Assembly: GCF_002165375.2 (NCBI RefSeq)
Contig: NZ_CP032134.1
Span: forward strand, 3,348,001 to 3,412,000
Direction: 5' to 3'
Source: Acinetobacter chinensis
Lineage (GTDB): Bacteria; Pseudomonadota; Gammaproteobacteria; Pseudomonadales; Moraxellaceae
DNA: 64,000 nt
The notes below the pieces were generated by a model. It ran no database searches and was not told the DNA's origin. It saw only the letters and a list, made by a program, of their open reading frames with translations. Below, one piece after another: positions 1 through 8,821 of this stretch. Position 1 is the first letter of the stretch, and each line of letters opens with the position of its first letter. The position numbers and the translations under genes were made by a program.

Positions 1-215
1 AGAACTTTTTCACGACGTTCAAACAGATCGCGTAAATAAGCCAGACGTGTATCAAGCTGACGTAACTGGATATCGTCCAGCCCCTGAGTTACTTCTTTAC
101 GGTAACGCGCGATAAATGGCACACTCGAGCCTTCATCTATCAGTCGGATGGCAGCTTCCACCTGCTCTGGACGTACGGCAATTTCTCTTGCCAGCTGCTG
201 AACTAAGTCAGTCAT
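1..215 (-). CDS. tex: Tex, transcription accessory / RNA-binding protein (N-terminal part only)
   Basis: Reading leftward from the ATG at 215, the 71 visible residues start MTDLVQQLAREI and contain the stretch VPFIARYRKEVTQGLDD, which is characteristic of the Tex N-terminal helical domain. Tex is a large (about 770-residue) cytoplasmic S1-domain protein that binds nucleic acid and influences transcription. Only the first tenth is present; the rest lies beyond the left edge, so completeness cannot be judged. It is divergent from ompR. Confidence 0.85.
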   Translation of the reverse strand, partial: MTDLVQQLAREIAVRPEQVEAAIRLIDEGSSVPFIARYRKEVTQGLDDIQLRQLDTRLAYLRDLFERREKV

Positions 216-549
216 CGTGTTTGATCCCATAAGGATGAATACTAAAAGGCATGATTATAAAGACCAAGACTATAAAATCCACAACTGTTTTATTAAATTT
301 ATAAGTGGTCAATCCTGCCAGTTCATGACATTTTCACAAATAGTCACTAAATTCACGGATAAGTCCATTTTATATCTGCCTTTTTTCTCCGTTTTACTGC
401 ATGATAGATGTATATATTTGGTATCTATGTCTTGATTTTTTCTGCAATATTTGTTGCTTTAGAACATAGCAAACAGATACAGATGAATCGTATACTCAAC
501 TTCAGCCGTTGTATTCATACGATGACAATAAAGAATAAGGAGCACATCA
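216..549. promoter_or_regulatory. Divergent intergenic region tex / ompR
   Basis: About 330 AT-rich bases separate the start codons of tex and ompR and must hold both promoters. The ompR end carries a good Shine-Dalgarno sequence (AAGGAG, about 539-544) ahead of the ATG at 550. I see no convincing gene: a 72-codon open frame on the plus strand has low-complexity, non-protein-like content. Confidence 0.5.
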
Positions 550-1314
550 ATGAGTTTAGTTGTACCTGCTGAAAACAAAGATGCCGTACAAGCCGAAACT
601 GACCGCGTCGAACGTATTCTTGTGGTTGATGATGATGTGCGTTTACGGACGCTGCTTCAGCGCTTCCTGGAAGACAAGGGTTTTGTGGTTAAAACCGCAC
701 ACGATGCCACTCAGATGGATCGACTGTTACAGCGTGAACTGTTCTCTCTGATCGTGCTGGACTTTATGCTGCCTGTAGAAGATGGCTTGAGCATCTGCCG
801 TCGTTTGCGCCAGTCCAGCATAGACACACCGATTATCATGCTGACTGCCCGTGGCAGTGACTCAGACCGGATTGCAGGACTTGAAGCAGGCGCAGACGAT
901 TATCTGCCAAAACCGTTCAATCCAAATGAGCTGCTTGCCCGTATCCGTGCTGTACTGCGCCGTCAGGTGCGTGAAGTGCCTGGTGCTCCAAGTCAGCAGA
1001 TGGAAGTCGTCAGCTTTGGTCCATGGTCACTTGATCTGTCCACTCGCACACTGACCCGTGAAGGTCAGGTGGTAACACTGACAACGGGTGAGTTTGCTGT
1101 ACTCAAAGCACTGGTTCAGCATCCACGTGAACCACTGACCCGCGATAAACTCATGAATCTTGCCCGTGGTCGTGAATGGGGTGCAATGGAACGCTCGATT
1201 GATGTTCAGGTTTCACGCCTGCGTCGCCTGATCGAAGAAAATCCTGCCCGTGCCCGTTATATCCAGACCGTCTGGGGTGTGGGTTATGTCTTTGTTCCAG
1301 ATGGTGCTGAATAA
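550..1314 (+). CDS. ompR: OmpR, osmotic-stress response regulator
   Basis: A 254-residue OmpR/PhoB-type response regulator. The receiver domain spans about residues 22-135, with the acidic pocket DDD (27-29), phospho-acceptor D71 in VLDFMLP and the conserved K121 in LPKPF. A winged-helix DNA-binding domain follows (about 150-250), ending in the typical QTVWGVGYVF. The cytoplasmic protein would be phosphorylated by the EnvZ kinase encoded directly downstream and controls porin and osmotic genes. The ATG at 550 follows AAGGAG at good spacing. A terminator-like hairpin separates it from envZ. Confidence 0.93.
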   Translation: MSLVVPAENKDAVQAETDRVERILVVDDDVRLRTLLQRFLEDKGFVVKTAHDATQMDRLLQRELFSLIVLDFMLPVEDGLSICRRLRQSSIDTPIIMLTARGSDSDRIAGLEAGADDYLPKPFNPNELLARIRAVLRRQVREVPGAPSQQMEVVSFGPWSLDLSTRTLTREGQVVTLTTGEFAVLKALVQHPREPLTRDKLMNLARGREWGAMERSIDVQVSRLRRLIEENPARARYIQTVWGVGYVFVPDGAE

Positions 1315-1327
1315 TCGTCTTCAGTCA

Positions 1328-1358
1328 AATAAGCCTTTTTAAAAGGCTTATTTTATTT
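1328..1358 (+). terminator. Terminator-like hairpin between ompR and envZ
   Basis: Arms AATAAGCCTTTT and AAAAGGCTTATT form a near-perfect 12-bp stem with almost no loop, followed by TTTATTT. It sits 13 bases after the ompR stop and about 35 before the envZ start, so it could attenuate envZ transcription. Confidence 0.65.
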
Positions 1359-1393
1359 AAGCTCCCAAGCCACGGCATACATGGAAAATATCA

Positions 1394-2854
1394 GTGAAAT
1401 TAGAACCGATTGATCCGCAGCAATTTACAGAATTTGAGGAATATTCTGAAAGGAAACGTACCCCATGGGAACGCTTTCTGGACAAAATCAAGCCTCGTTC
1501 AGGTGCTATGCGCACAACGGTACTGGTTTTATTTGTGGTATTTTTCAGCCTGTTTATGTCTTTGTGGTTTTTCTGGAAGACGCTGTATCTGCCAGAAATC
1601 CAGCAGCATGCCCGCTACCTTGCTGTAGAACTTGAAATATTAAATAACCCTGATCTGCGTATTTTCCATAAAGATACTGAAATGGATGTGGACACCTGGC
1701 TGAAAAACAGGGTTGGAATTGAATATGTCACTGATCCTGCCGACTATCCTAATGTCCGCGACAAAGTGATTGCTGAGTTCTTTACCAGTCAGATTGAAAA
1801 AAAGCTGGCGAAGGAACTTAAAGAAGACGAAGTAACAGTGTATTTCCAGTTCAAGCCCAGCCCTCGCATCTGGATTCAGACACCTGAAATGAACGGCAAC
1901 TGGGTTCGTGAACCCTTAAAAACCTATGCCAACTACAGTCCAGAACTGGTGTTCGGCTGGCTGCTTGGTGTTCCTTTGCTTGCCGCAGCGATTATCCTGA
2001 CCCTGGTTCGGCAGCTGAACCGTCCTCTGCGCCGTCTGCAGAATGCCGCAAACAGTTACAGTAAAACCGGTAAAGCACCTTACCTGGAGACCAATCATGG
2101 CCCTCAGGAAATCCGTGAAGTCAACCAGGCTTTCAACCATATGATCTATACCCTAGAGCAGACGGAACGTGACCGCAGAATCATGCTCGCCGGTATTTCA
2201 CATGACCTGCGCACTCCCCTGACCCGTATCCGCCTGAGTGCCGAAATGATGCCTGATGATGACTTTCTGAAAGAAGGTCTGATTTATGATGTTGAGGACA
2301 TGGATGCGATTCTGAATCAGTTCATTTCCTACATGAGGGATGGATCTGATGAAAAACCACAGGATACAGACCTGAATATGCTGCTACAGGAACTGATCAT
2401 TCAGTTCAAACCACTGGATATCCGTTTTCAGCAACATGAACTGCCTGTGATTCAGGCCCGCAGTCTGTCACTGAAACGCCTGATCGGAAACCTGATCAAC
2501 AACTCCAAGCGTTATGGGGCAGAGCCGATTGAACTCTCTGCAACACTTGAAAATGAACATATTTTAATTAGCGTTGCAGATCATGGTGAGGGTATTCCTG
2601 AAGACCAGATTGAAGAACTGATGCAACCCTTTGTCCGTGGAAATGAAGCAAGAACTGTTCAGGGCAGCGGACTCGGACTCGCTATTGTGAAGCGGATTGT
2701 AGACATTCATCAAGGTGAACTTTTAATACATAATCGTGAAAAGGGTGGACTGGAAGCAATTGTTTCCCTGCCGCTGAACACCATCAGTGATGATGAAAAA
2801 ACAAGCAGCAGCACACTTGAAAAAATTCGTCAGACTTTGACTGAACGCTTTTGA
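1394..2854 (+). CDS. envZ: EnvZ, inner-membrane osmosensor histidine kinase
   Basis: 486 residues. The order is cytoplasmic N-terminus, transmembrane segment about 41-62, periplasmic region about 65-185, second transmembrane segment about 186-206, HAMP linker, then the DHp helix with the phospho-acceptor H270 in GISHDLRTPLTR. The HATPase domain shows N-box NLINNSKRYG, DHGEGI and GSGLGLAIVKR. It phosphorylates and dephosphorylates OmpR. The start is taken as the GTG at 1394; an ATG 13 bases upstream is out of frame and no strong ribosome site is visible, so expression may be low. The C-terminal tail after the ATPase domain is about 35 residues. Confidence 0.9.
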   Translation: MKLEPIDPQQFTEFEEYSERKRTPWERFLDKIKPRSGAMRTTVLVLFVVFFSLFMSLWFFWKTLYLPEIQQHARYLAVELEILNNPDLRIFHKDTEMDVDTWLKNRVGIEYVTDPADYPNVRDKVIAEFFTSQIEKKLAKELKEDEVTVYFQFKPSPRIWIQTPEMNGNWVREPLKTYANYSPELVFGWLLGVPLLAAAIILTLVRQLNRPLRRLQNAANSYSKTGKAPYLETNHGPQEIREVNQAFNHMIYTLEQTERDRRIMLAGISHDLRTPLTRIRLSAEMMPDDDFLKEGLIYDVEDMDAILNQFISYMRDGSDEKPQDTDLNMLLQELIIQFKPLDIRFQQHELPVIQARSLSLKRLIGNLINNSKRYGAEPIELSATLENEHILISVADHGEGIPEDQIEELMQPFVRGNEARTVQGSGLGLAIVKRIVDIHQGELLIHNREKGGLEAIVSLPLNTISDDEKTSSSTLEKIRQTLTERF

Positions 2855-2863
2855 CACCTGTTC

Positions 2864-2926
2864 AATAGTTGATCATACAGTTTTGATCAACTATTAATCT
2901 TATGATTTTAAAGTGTTTAAAATCAT
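2864..2926. repeat. Two consecutive inverted repeats downstream of envZ
   Basis: The first has arms AATAGTTGATCA / TGATCAACTATT around an 8-base loop (2864-2895). The second has arms ATGATTTTAAA / TTTAAAATCAT around GTG (2902-2926). Neither is followed by a T-run. The first may still end the ompR-envZ transcript; the second could be an operator for the downstream CoA-transferase gene. Confidence 0.6.
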
Positions 2927-3059
2927 ACTGATAAATATCATAAAAAAATCTTATACCCACATTTTCTCAAAAAATTAGACCTTAGCAGTACAGGTATGCA
3001 AAATGGCTTTTTTGATCGGTACAATCCGTATCAGTTTAAGATTTTAATGAGAGTAAACC

Positions 3060-4589
3060 ATGTCTTTAGATCGCATCCGTTTAGCATCACTTCATGACAA
3101 AGTTATGAGTGCAGAACAGGCAGCTCAGTTTATCCAGGACGGCATGACCGTTGGGATGAGTGGTTTTACCCGTGCAGGTGAAGCGAAAGCAGTACCTTTG
3201 GCGCTGGTAGCACAAGCGGAAAAAAATCCGTTAAAAATCACTTTAATCACAGGCGCAAGTCTGGGTAATGATCTTGACAAAAAATTGACTGAAGCAGGTG
3301 TACTTGCTCGTCGTTTACCGTTCCAGGTGGACAACACTTTACGTAAAGCCATCAACAAAGGCGAAGTGATGTTCATCGATCAGCATTTATCTGAAACTGT
3401 TGAACAGATGCGTAACCTTCAGCTGAAAAAGCCTGATGTTGCCGTAATCGAAGCTGTTGCGATCACTGAAGATGGTGGCATCATTCCTACAACTTCAGTA
3501 GGTAACTCTGCAAGCTTTGCAATTTTTGCTGAAAAAGTAATTGTAGAAATCAACACCAACCTAAGCCCTGCTTTCGAAGGCTTACACGATATCTATATCC
3601 CAACTTACCGTCCAACCCGCCAGCCAATTCCATTGACTAAAGTGGATGAGCGTATCGGTACACCTGCGATCAACATCGATCCTTCTAAAATTGTTGGTAT
3701 CGTGATCAACAGCGAACTGCATGACTCTCCATCAACTGTTGCTGATGCTGATGATGAGACTCAGGGCATTGCAAACCACCTGATCTCTTTCTTTGAAAAA
3801 GAAGTGGAAGAAGGTCGTTTACCAAAAGACTTAGGTCCTTTACAGGCGGGCATCGGTTCAATTGCAAACGCTGTATTAACAGGTCTTAAAGAATCCAACT
3901 TTGAAGACTTAGTGATGTATTCTGAAGTACTTCAGGACTGTACATTCGAACTGATCGATGCAGGTAAAATGAAGTTTGCATCTGGTTCTTCAATTACGCT
4001 TTCTGCTAAATATGGCGAAAAAGTATTTAACAACCTTGAGCAATACAAAGACAAACTTGTATTACGTCCACAGGAAATCTCTAACCACCCTGAACTGGTT
4101 CGCCGTTTAGGTATCATCGGTATCAACACTGCACTTGAGTTCGATATTTACGGCAACGTAAACTCTACTCACGTATGTGGTACGAAAATGATGAACGGTA
4201 TCGGTGGTTCAGGTGACTTCGCGCGTAACGCACACCTTGCAATCTTCGTAACTAAATCCATTGCAAAAGGCGGCGACATTTCTTCTGTTGTTCCATTTGC
4301 ATCGCACATCGATCACTCTGAGCATGACGTTGACATCCTTGTAACTGAACAGGGTCTTGCTGATTTACGTGGTCTTGCTCCACGTGAACGTGCCCGTGCA
4401 ATCATCGACAACTGTGCACACCCGATGTACCGTGATGCACTGAACGATTACTTTGACCGTGCATGTGAAAAAGGTGGTCAGACTCCTCACATTCTTCGTG
4501 AAGCGCTGTCATGGCACTCTAACTTCGAAGAAAATGGTCACATGCTGACTGCACAAACTCAGGAAAAAAAAATCTGCTTAAGATTTTGA
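3060..4589 (+). CDS. Acetyl-CoA hydrolase/transferase family (succinyl-CoA:acetate CoA-transferase)
   Basis: 509 residues, the usual length of the AarC/Cat1/Ach1 CoA-transferase family. Family signatures are GMSGFTRAGEAK near the N-terminus, the probable catalytic glutamate E289 in YSEVLQD, GGSGDFARNA, and the C-terminal VTEQGLADLRGLAPRERA. The enzyme moves CoA between succinyl-CoA and acetate in the cytoplasm, so it connects with the acetate uptake and signalling genes near 55-62 kb. The start ATG at 3060 follows a GAG-containing leader. A strong terminator follows. Pure acetyl-CoA hydrolase activity is the alternative; the sequence favours the transferase. Confidence 0.85.
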   Translation: MSLDRIRLASLHDKVMSAEQAAQFIQDGMTVGMSGFTRAGEAKAVPLALVAQAEKNPLKITLITGASLGNDLDKKLTEAGVLARRLPFQVDNTLRKAINKGEVMFIDQHLSETVEQMRNLQLKKPDVAVIEAVAITEDGGIIPTTSVGNSASFAIFAEKVIVEINTNLSPAFEGLHDIYIPTYRPTRQPIPLTKVDERIGTPAINIDPSKIVGIVINSELHDSPSTVADADDETQGIANHLISFFEKEVEEGRLPKDLGPLQAGIGSIANAVLTGLKESNFEDLVMYSEVLQDCTFELIDAGKMKFASGSSITLSAKYGEKVFNNLEQYKDKLVLRPQEISNHPELVRRLGIIGINTALEFDIYGNVNSTHVCGTKMMNGIGGSGDFARNAHLAIFVTKSIAKGGDISSVVPFASHIDHSEHDVDILVTEQGLADLRGLAPRERARAIIDNCAHPMYRDALNDYFDRACEKGGQTPHILREALSWHSNFEENGHMLTAQTQEKKICLRF

Positions 4590-4601
4590 CGCCATAAAAA
4601 A

Positions 4602-4627
4602 AACGCCTCATTGAGGCGTTTTTTTTG
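4602..4627. terminator. Bidirectional intrinsic terminator
   Basis: Stem AACGCCTCA / TTGAGGCGTT with an A-run before and a T-run after. It ends the CoA-transferase transcript and the converging minus-strand gene at 4643-5011. Confidence 0.88.
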
Positions 4628-4642
4628 CTTTAGAGAAACTGA

Positions 4643-5011
4643 TCAGTACTCAACGGTTCTGGACTGAACCAACTGCCCCCGATAAACACCCTGCGGGCTC
4701 AATGTGGTATGAATCTCATCCAGTCGGACTGTCCCACGATCCAGCTGAATCACTACATTCCCCCTGGAGTCCTTTTTGATTTCCACTGAAGATTCCATAA
4801 ACAGGATTGCCATAAAATCCAGTCCCGATTCAGCCAGCTGAATATGAGTATCAAACAGCTTCTGCTGATACGGGTCAGTAAACTGTGCAGAAAGATCAGA
4901 CTGTGCAACAACCTCTCTGAGCATCCCGTCACTTAAGGTATCAAACCCTGAGAATACCGATGTGCTTAGACACAGGAAGATACCTCCCGTGACGAGTGAT
5001 AATTTTTTCAT
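4643..5011 (-). CDS. Small exported protein of unknown function
   Basis: 122 residues from the ATG at 5011, preceded by a GGGGAA-type ribosome site; a longer frame exists but adds a charged, implausible extension ahead of the signal peptide. Signal peptide MKKLSLVTGGIFLCLSTSVFS, then GFDTLSDGMLREVVAQSDLS. This L-S-D-x-M-x-x-V element right after the signal peptide resembles the start of small surface proteins of the FilA/DUF6160 kind in Acinetobacter, which is an inference. The rest is beta-rich. The next gene upstream (5169-5675) encodes another exported protein with a similar element, so the two probably act together. Confidence 0.7.
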   Translation of the reverse strand: MKKLSLVTGGIFLCLSTSVFSGFDTLSDGMLREVVAQSDLSAQFTDPYQQKLFDTHIQLAESGLDFMAILFMESSVEIKKDSRGNVVIQLDRGTVRLDEIHTTLSPQGVYRGQLVQSRTVEY

Positions 5012-5168
5012 GTTATTCCCCAATAACAGGCGGGTCAGAGACCCATAATTCTGCAATCTTTCATAAAGGATTGCTTTTAAAGCACTTCAGCTTTTTATTA
5101 CAACCGTATCTTTATGCACGATTGCCCCATTTTTTTAAAAAATTATTAGAATTAAAAAGTTCATTGTT

Positions 5169-5675
5169 TTACGGCAGTTTATTCTGTAACTGTTGAGATA
5201 TTTTTATAATACTATCTGTGTTCAGCTGACGTTCCACCGTTCCGATTTTCACATTGTCCAGATTGATCTGTAAGTCATTTCTCCCCTTGCCGATAGGCTC
5301 AAGCAATGTATGGATACCCCGTGTCGGGTCAGAAGACTGAAGCCCCTGCGCGATATGTTCCACATGCTGCTGTAAGGGTTCAGGCAAGTGACCTGATTCA
5401 GTCTGCTGCTGTGGAATATCCAGTGCAGCAACATTGCCACTGTTTTCGCCATGAACCGTTTTCTGTTGAAGTTCGCGCTGATTGCGCAGACCCGTTCTTT
5501 GAATATTATCCAGTTTCTGCGTATCAGTTTTCCATTGAACGCTGCCTGCCACTCCTCGCATATCCTGCTCGGTCAAAGACTGCAGAACACTCAGCGTGGA
5601 GGTGTCCGCATTTGCATGGGCAGAAAACAACCACACCATCAACAGAACACTGCTATTTTTTGAAAGGAAATTCAT
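5169..5675 (-). CDS. Exported protein of unknown function, partner of the next gene
   Basis: 168 residues from the ATG at 5675 (a TTG two codons upstream is the alternative). Signal peptide MNFLSKNSSVLLMVWLFSAHANA, then VLQSLTEQDMRGVAGSV, which matches the L-S/T-x-x-x-M-R-x-V element of the neighbouring 4643-5011 product. A hydrophilic Gln-rich middle follows. The C-terminal third (INLDNVKIGTVERQLNTDSI) looks beta-stranded. No family recognised. Same strand as 4643-5011 with about 155 bases between, so a two-gene unit is likely. Confidence 0.68.
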   Translation of the reverse strand: MNFLSKNSSVLLMVWLFSAHANADTSTLSVLQSLTEQDMRGVAGSVQWKTDTQKLDNIQRTGLRNQRELQQKTVHGENSGNVAALDIPQQQTESGHLPEPLQQHVEHIAQGLQSSDPTRGIHTLLEPIGKGRNDLQINLDNVKIGTVERQLNTDSIIKISQQLQNKLP

Positions 5676-5805
5676 ACTCAACCTGAAGGAACTCAGAAAT
5701 AAACGGGTCAGTAAAGATAGTACAATAAGCAGACAGATCCAGGTACTGATTCAGGATAAATGGTTATGATGCATAGAAGTCGACATTTTTAAATTCTGAC
5801 CGACC

Positions 5806-6552
5806 TTAATCAAGCACCCCTGTCCGAAGCAGCACAGGAAAAGTCACATGCCATAATTCAGTACGGTTATGCAGAAAGTGCTGAATCTCTGCCAGTGCAT
5901 CCACCATCTGTGGATTCTGCTCCTGAGCTTTCTGATAATGCTTTAAGGCGGACCAGGTGTTTAAATAATCCAGTAACTGTTGTCCTGACCATTGGTATTC
6001 CAGGCTTATTTCAGGTGTTTGCAGCTCTTTGAAAGGAAATGGGATGGTCTGGTAGTTTTCATCAATATAACGCCGCTCAGCATCCCAGTATTTACCCAGA
6101 ATATCTGAATACAGATGATGTACCCGCTGATTCAGCTCCGTATTTTGCAGCTGAATCAGACCATAACCCAGCACGACAATCACTCCATCAGGTTTTAAAA
6201 CACGTCGGACTTCTGCATAAAAGGCATCGAAACTGAACCAGTGAATTGCCTGTGCCACAGTCACCAGATCAACTGAAGCAGATCCAAGGGTCGAATGCTC
6301 TGCTGGCTGCGCCTGATAAGTGACATTACTGAACTGAGGTGCCTGTGCGAGCTGTGCAGCACTGAGATCGGTTGCCATCACGTGCTTAAAAAAAGGGGCG
6401 AGCATCTGAGTAAACTGCCCCGAACCTGCACCACAGTCCCAGGCACACTCACGCTGTGAAACATGCCTGAGGACTTCATCAAGCACTGCCTGTGAATACT
6501 GCGGTCTGGCCTGTCGGTACAGCTCACTGCCCGAAGAAAACAGATCTTTCAT
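5806..6552 (-). CDS. Class I SAM-dependent methyltransferase
   Basis: 248 residues from the ATG at 6552. Seven-strand methyltransferase fold: motif I is ECAWDCGAGSGQFTQMLA (about 37-54), the acidic loop is MATDLSAAQL, and the motif II/III region SASVDLVTVAQAIHWFSFDAFYAEVRRVLKPDGVIVVLGYG is typical of the UbiE/BioC-like methyltransferase 11 group. The AIHWF variant is common in proteins related to trans-aconitate or small-acid methyltransferases. Substrate unknown. It stands alone between the exported-protein pair and the FadL-like gene. Confidence 0.8.
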   Translation of the reverse strand: MKDLFSSGSELYRQARPQYSQAVLDEVLRHVSQRECAWDCGAGSGQFTQMLAPFFKHVMATDLSAAQLAQAPQFSNVTYQAQPAEHSTLGSASVDLVTVAQAIHWFSFDAFYAEVRRVLKPDGVIVVLGYGLIQLQNTELNQRVHHLYSDILGKYWDAERRYIDENYQTIPFPFKELQTPEISLEYQWSGQQLLDYLNTWSALKHYQKAQEQNPQMVDALAEIQHFLHNRTELWHVTFPVLLRTGVLD

Positions 6553-6649
6553 TACGCTCAACCCTGTTTCTATACATACATCACATCATGACGCCAGAAA
6601 CAGGGCTCGGCAATACAGCCAAAGTTAAAAATGGTCTGTCAGATTCAGA

Positions 6650-7906
6650 TCAGAATTTATAACCATAGGAAAAACCCAGAATGTTCTGATTCATTTTCAG
6701 TGTGGTTTTTCCGCCACCAAATGCAGGGGAAACTGCGCCTTCTACATCATCCTCAAGCGCATGTGTATAAGCAACGCTGATTTCCTGATGTGGGTCAATA
6801 TTGTACGTTGCCCCGATACTGACGTGATCCTGAATCACACCTGGTGCAAGAATATTCAGAAACGTTTCACTGTCCTGTACAGGTTGATCATTGTGACTGT
6901 AACCTGCCCGCAGTGTCAGCTGAGGTGTTGCCTGATATGATGCTCCGACTTTATAGACATTGATATCATCCCAGCCAAACCCTGGACCTCTGACTGTGCC
7001 AAAAGCATGTCCCTGCTGCAACTGTGCCACATCAAATGTATTTCCCACCGAATCGACATCTGAATAATTGATTCGCTGTACATCTGCTGCCAGTGTCAGT
7101 TTGGGTGTGACCTTAAATGCAGCACCAACGCCATAACTTTCCGGCACATCAAAATCACCCTGCTCTGTAAAAAGTCCACGGTATTTATCAAAACGGTCTG
7201 CATCGATTTTAGAAGAATAATTTGCACCCAGGGTCAGACGCTCATCAAAGAAATGACCTGCCCAGCCAATACGTGCGCCAATACCTGTAGATGAATCCTT
7301 ACCACGGTTGCTCAGGTTTGCGCCATCAGCCGAATAACCTGCAAAACCACCAATCCCTCTGGCTTCAAAACGCTGATAAAGAATATTGGTCGCAATACCA
7401 ATCGACTGATAATCTGTATATTTCCAGGACACTGCAGGAGAAACAAAAACCTGCGTCAGGTCAACACCTGCTGATCCTGTATTTCCAAAGGCAGCATAGG
7501 GATTTTTGTCATAGCCTGTATTCATGCCACCATTGCCATAAACAGCCAGCCCCAGCGCCACCTGGTCATTAATTTCATGATTCAGCGCAATATCAGGAAT
7601 GACAAAATACTTACGTCCGTTGCCATCATAGCTGCCATTGGCTCCATACTGATTGCCTGAAATTTTCGAAGAACGGTCAGGAGAAAATACGGTCAGACCC
7701 GCATCCACCCGACTGCCGATCCAGCTTAAACCTGCGGGGTTACTGGCAATGGTTAATGCATCCTGAAACTGGGCAATGGAAGTCCCCCCATTACCCTGAA
7801 CTTTAACACCATAGCCATGCATAAAATAACCTGTGGTTGCAGATGCAGAAGTACTGATTAAAGCGATCACAACACTGAGGGATAACAGCGAAACTGAATG
7901 ATTCAT
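6650..7906 (-). CDS. OmpP1/FadL-family outer membrane channel
   Basis: 418 residues with a signal peptide of about 23 residues, then TTGYFMHGYGVKVQGNGGTSIAQFQDALTIASNPAGLSWIG. This N-terminal hatch segment with a conserved NPAG is typical of FadL/TodX hydrophobic-compound transporters. The remainder alternates amphipathic strands and ends in an aromatic residue (SFSYGYKF), as outer-membrane barrels do. It would pass long-chain fatty acids or other hydrophobic substrates across the outer membrane. Single gene with its own upstream region. Confidence 0.87.
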   Translation of the reverse strand: MNHSVSLLSLSVVIALISTSASATTGYFMHGYGVKVQGNGGTSIAQFQDALTIASNPAGLSWIGSRVDAGLTVFSPDRSSKISGNQYGANGSYDGNGRKYFVIPDIALNHEINDQVALGLAVYGNGGMNTGYDKNPYAAFGNTGSAGVDLTQVFVSPAVSWKYTDYQSIGIATNILYQRFEARGIGGFAGYSADGANLSNRGKDSSTGIGARIGWAGHFFDERLTLGANYSSKIDADRFDKYRGLFTEQGDFDVPESYGVGAAFKVTPKLTLAADVQRINYSDVDSVGNTFDVAQLQQGHAFGTVRGPGFGWDDINVYKVGASYQATPQLTLRAGYSHNDQPVQDSETFLNILAPGVIQDHVSIGATYNIDPHQEISVAYTHALEDDVEGAVSPAFGGGKTTLKMNQNILGFSYGYKF

Positions 7907-8069
7907 ATTTTATCTTAACTAAAAACAATATATAACAAAGTATATTGTTAGCAGCTTATGCATGTAATCAAATATAAATTCTAATACTTATTCTTTTTAT
8001 TCATATAAAAGACAGATCAGGGATTACAGCAGATTTTATAGCGCAAATTTCGATGTGCAATCCCGTCAG

Positions 8070-8090
8070 AGAGCTGAAAATTTCAGCTCT
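8070..8090. terminator. Palindromic hairpin after the 8105-8812 gene
   Basis: Arms AGAGCTGAAA / TTTCAGCTCT with one central base, flanked by GTCA...TGAC. There is no clear T-run, so it may be a weak or Rho-assisted end of the minus-strand envelope genes. Confidence 0.45.
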
Positions 8091-8104
8091 GACAGTAAAA
8101 AATC

Positions 8105-8812
8105 TCAGTTCAACACCCGTTCAATGACATAGGAAGTCTGTGCGATGGGCACCATCTCACTGTTCAACTGATAATATCTGACATCATAGGTTCCTGGCTT
8201 CCAGCCTTTTGCAGGACTGAAACTGACCCAGTTCTGCTGGCTGTCAGCCGTGATCCGCTGTGGCATAAAAAACAGCACTTCACCGCTGTCTCTGTTGCTC
8301 CAGCGGATAAAAATCTGCTTACCACTGTCCACCTTACCCTGTGTATCCAGATGTGCGAACAAAGGCTGGTGCAACGGTATATCACGGGGCATAACCGCAG
8401 ATGCTGTTATGGATTCATAAAAACTCACTGTCGCGCTTGCCACTAAAGGCGTTGCTGGATCAGTATTTTTTGCTTCAATAAATTCATTCATCAGGCGGTT
8501 TGCAAACATGCGTTTATCCTGGATTTCGGACAGATCATAATCCGGAAAAACCTGCTCCAGATAATGACTGATCTGCTCGGATGAAGCAGTGTTGATCAAT
8601 GCGGTGATTTCTGGAGTCTGTGTTTTCAGCTGGGTCTGCCATGACGGCACACCCTGTCCTGTCTCCAGCTGAGCAGAAGATGGATGTTGCAGCTCAGCCA
8701 GAACCTGATCAGGCACCTTTGTCTCTGGTGTCTGATCAGAAGACCAGTGAGCGGTCAGATAGCCCAGTCCAAAGCACAGGATAGCAATGACCGCAGTTAC
8801 AGCATAATGCAT
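8105..8812 (-). CDS. Membrane-anchored periplasmic protein of unknown function
   Basis: 235 residues. One N-terminal transmembrane anchor (about 4-22, AVTAVIAILCFGLGYLTAH), then a hydrophilic helical region and a C-terminal beta-rich domain (about 140-235) with FIRWSNRDSGEVLFFMPQRI and GWKPGTYDVRYYQL, reminiscent of immunoglobulin-like extracytoplasmic domains. Function not recognised. It starts 9 bases after the stop of the Cys-rich lipoprotein gene (8822-9274), so the two are probably one operon acting at the cell envelope. Confidence 0.72.
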   Translation of the reverse strand: MHYAVTAVIAILCFGLGYLTAHWSSDQTPETKVPDQVLAELQHPSSAQLETGQGVPSWQTQLKTQTPEITALINTASSEQISHYLEQVFPDYDLSEIQDKRMFANRLMNEFIEAKNTDPATPLVASATVSFYESITASAVMPRDIPLHQPLFAHLDTQGKVDSGKQIFIRWSNRDSGEVLFFMPQRITADSQQNWVSFSPAKGWKPGTYDVRYYQLNSEMVPIAQTSYVIERVLN

Positions 8813-8821
8813 GACTAAGGC

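Noticed and set aside
217..435. 72-codon plus-strand open frame between tex and ompR
   Set aside because: No ribosome site, protein-unlike composition, and it lies in the divergent promoter region.
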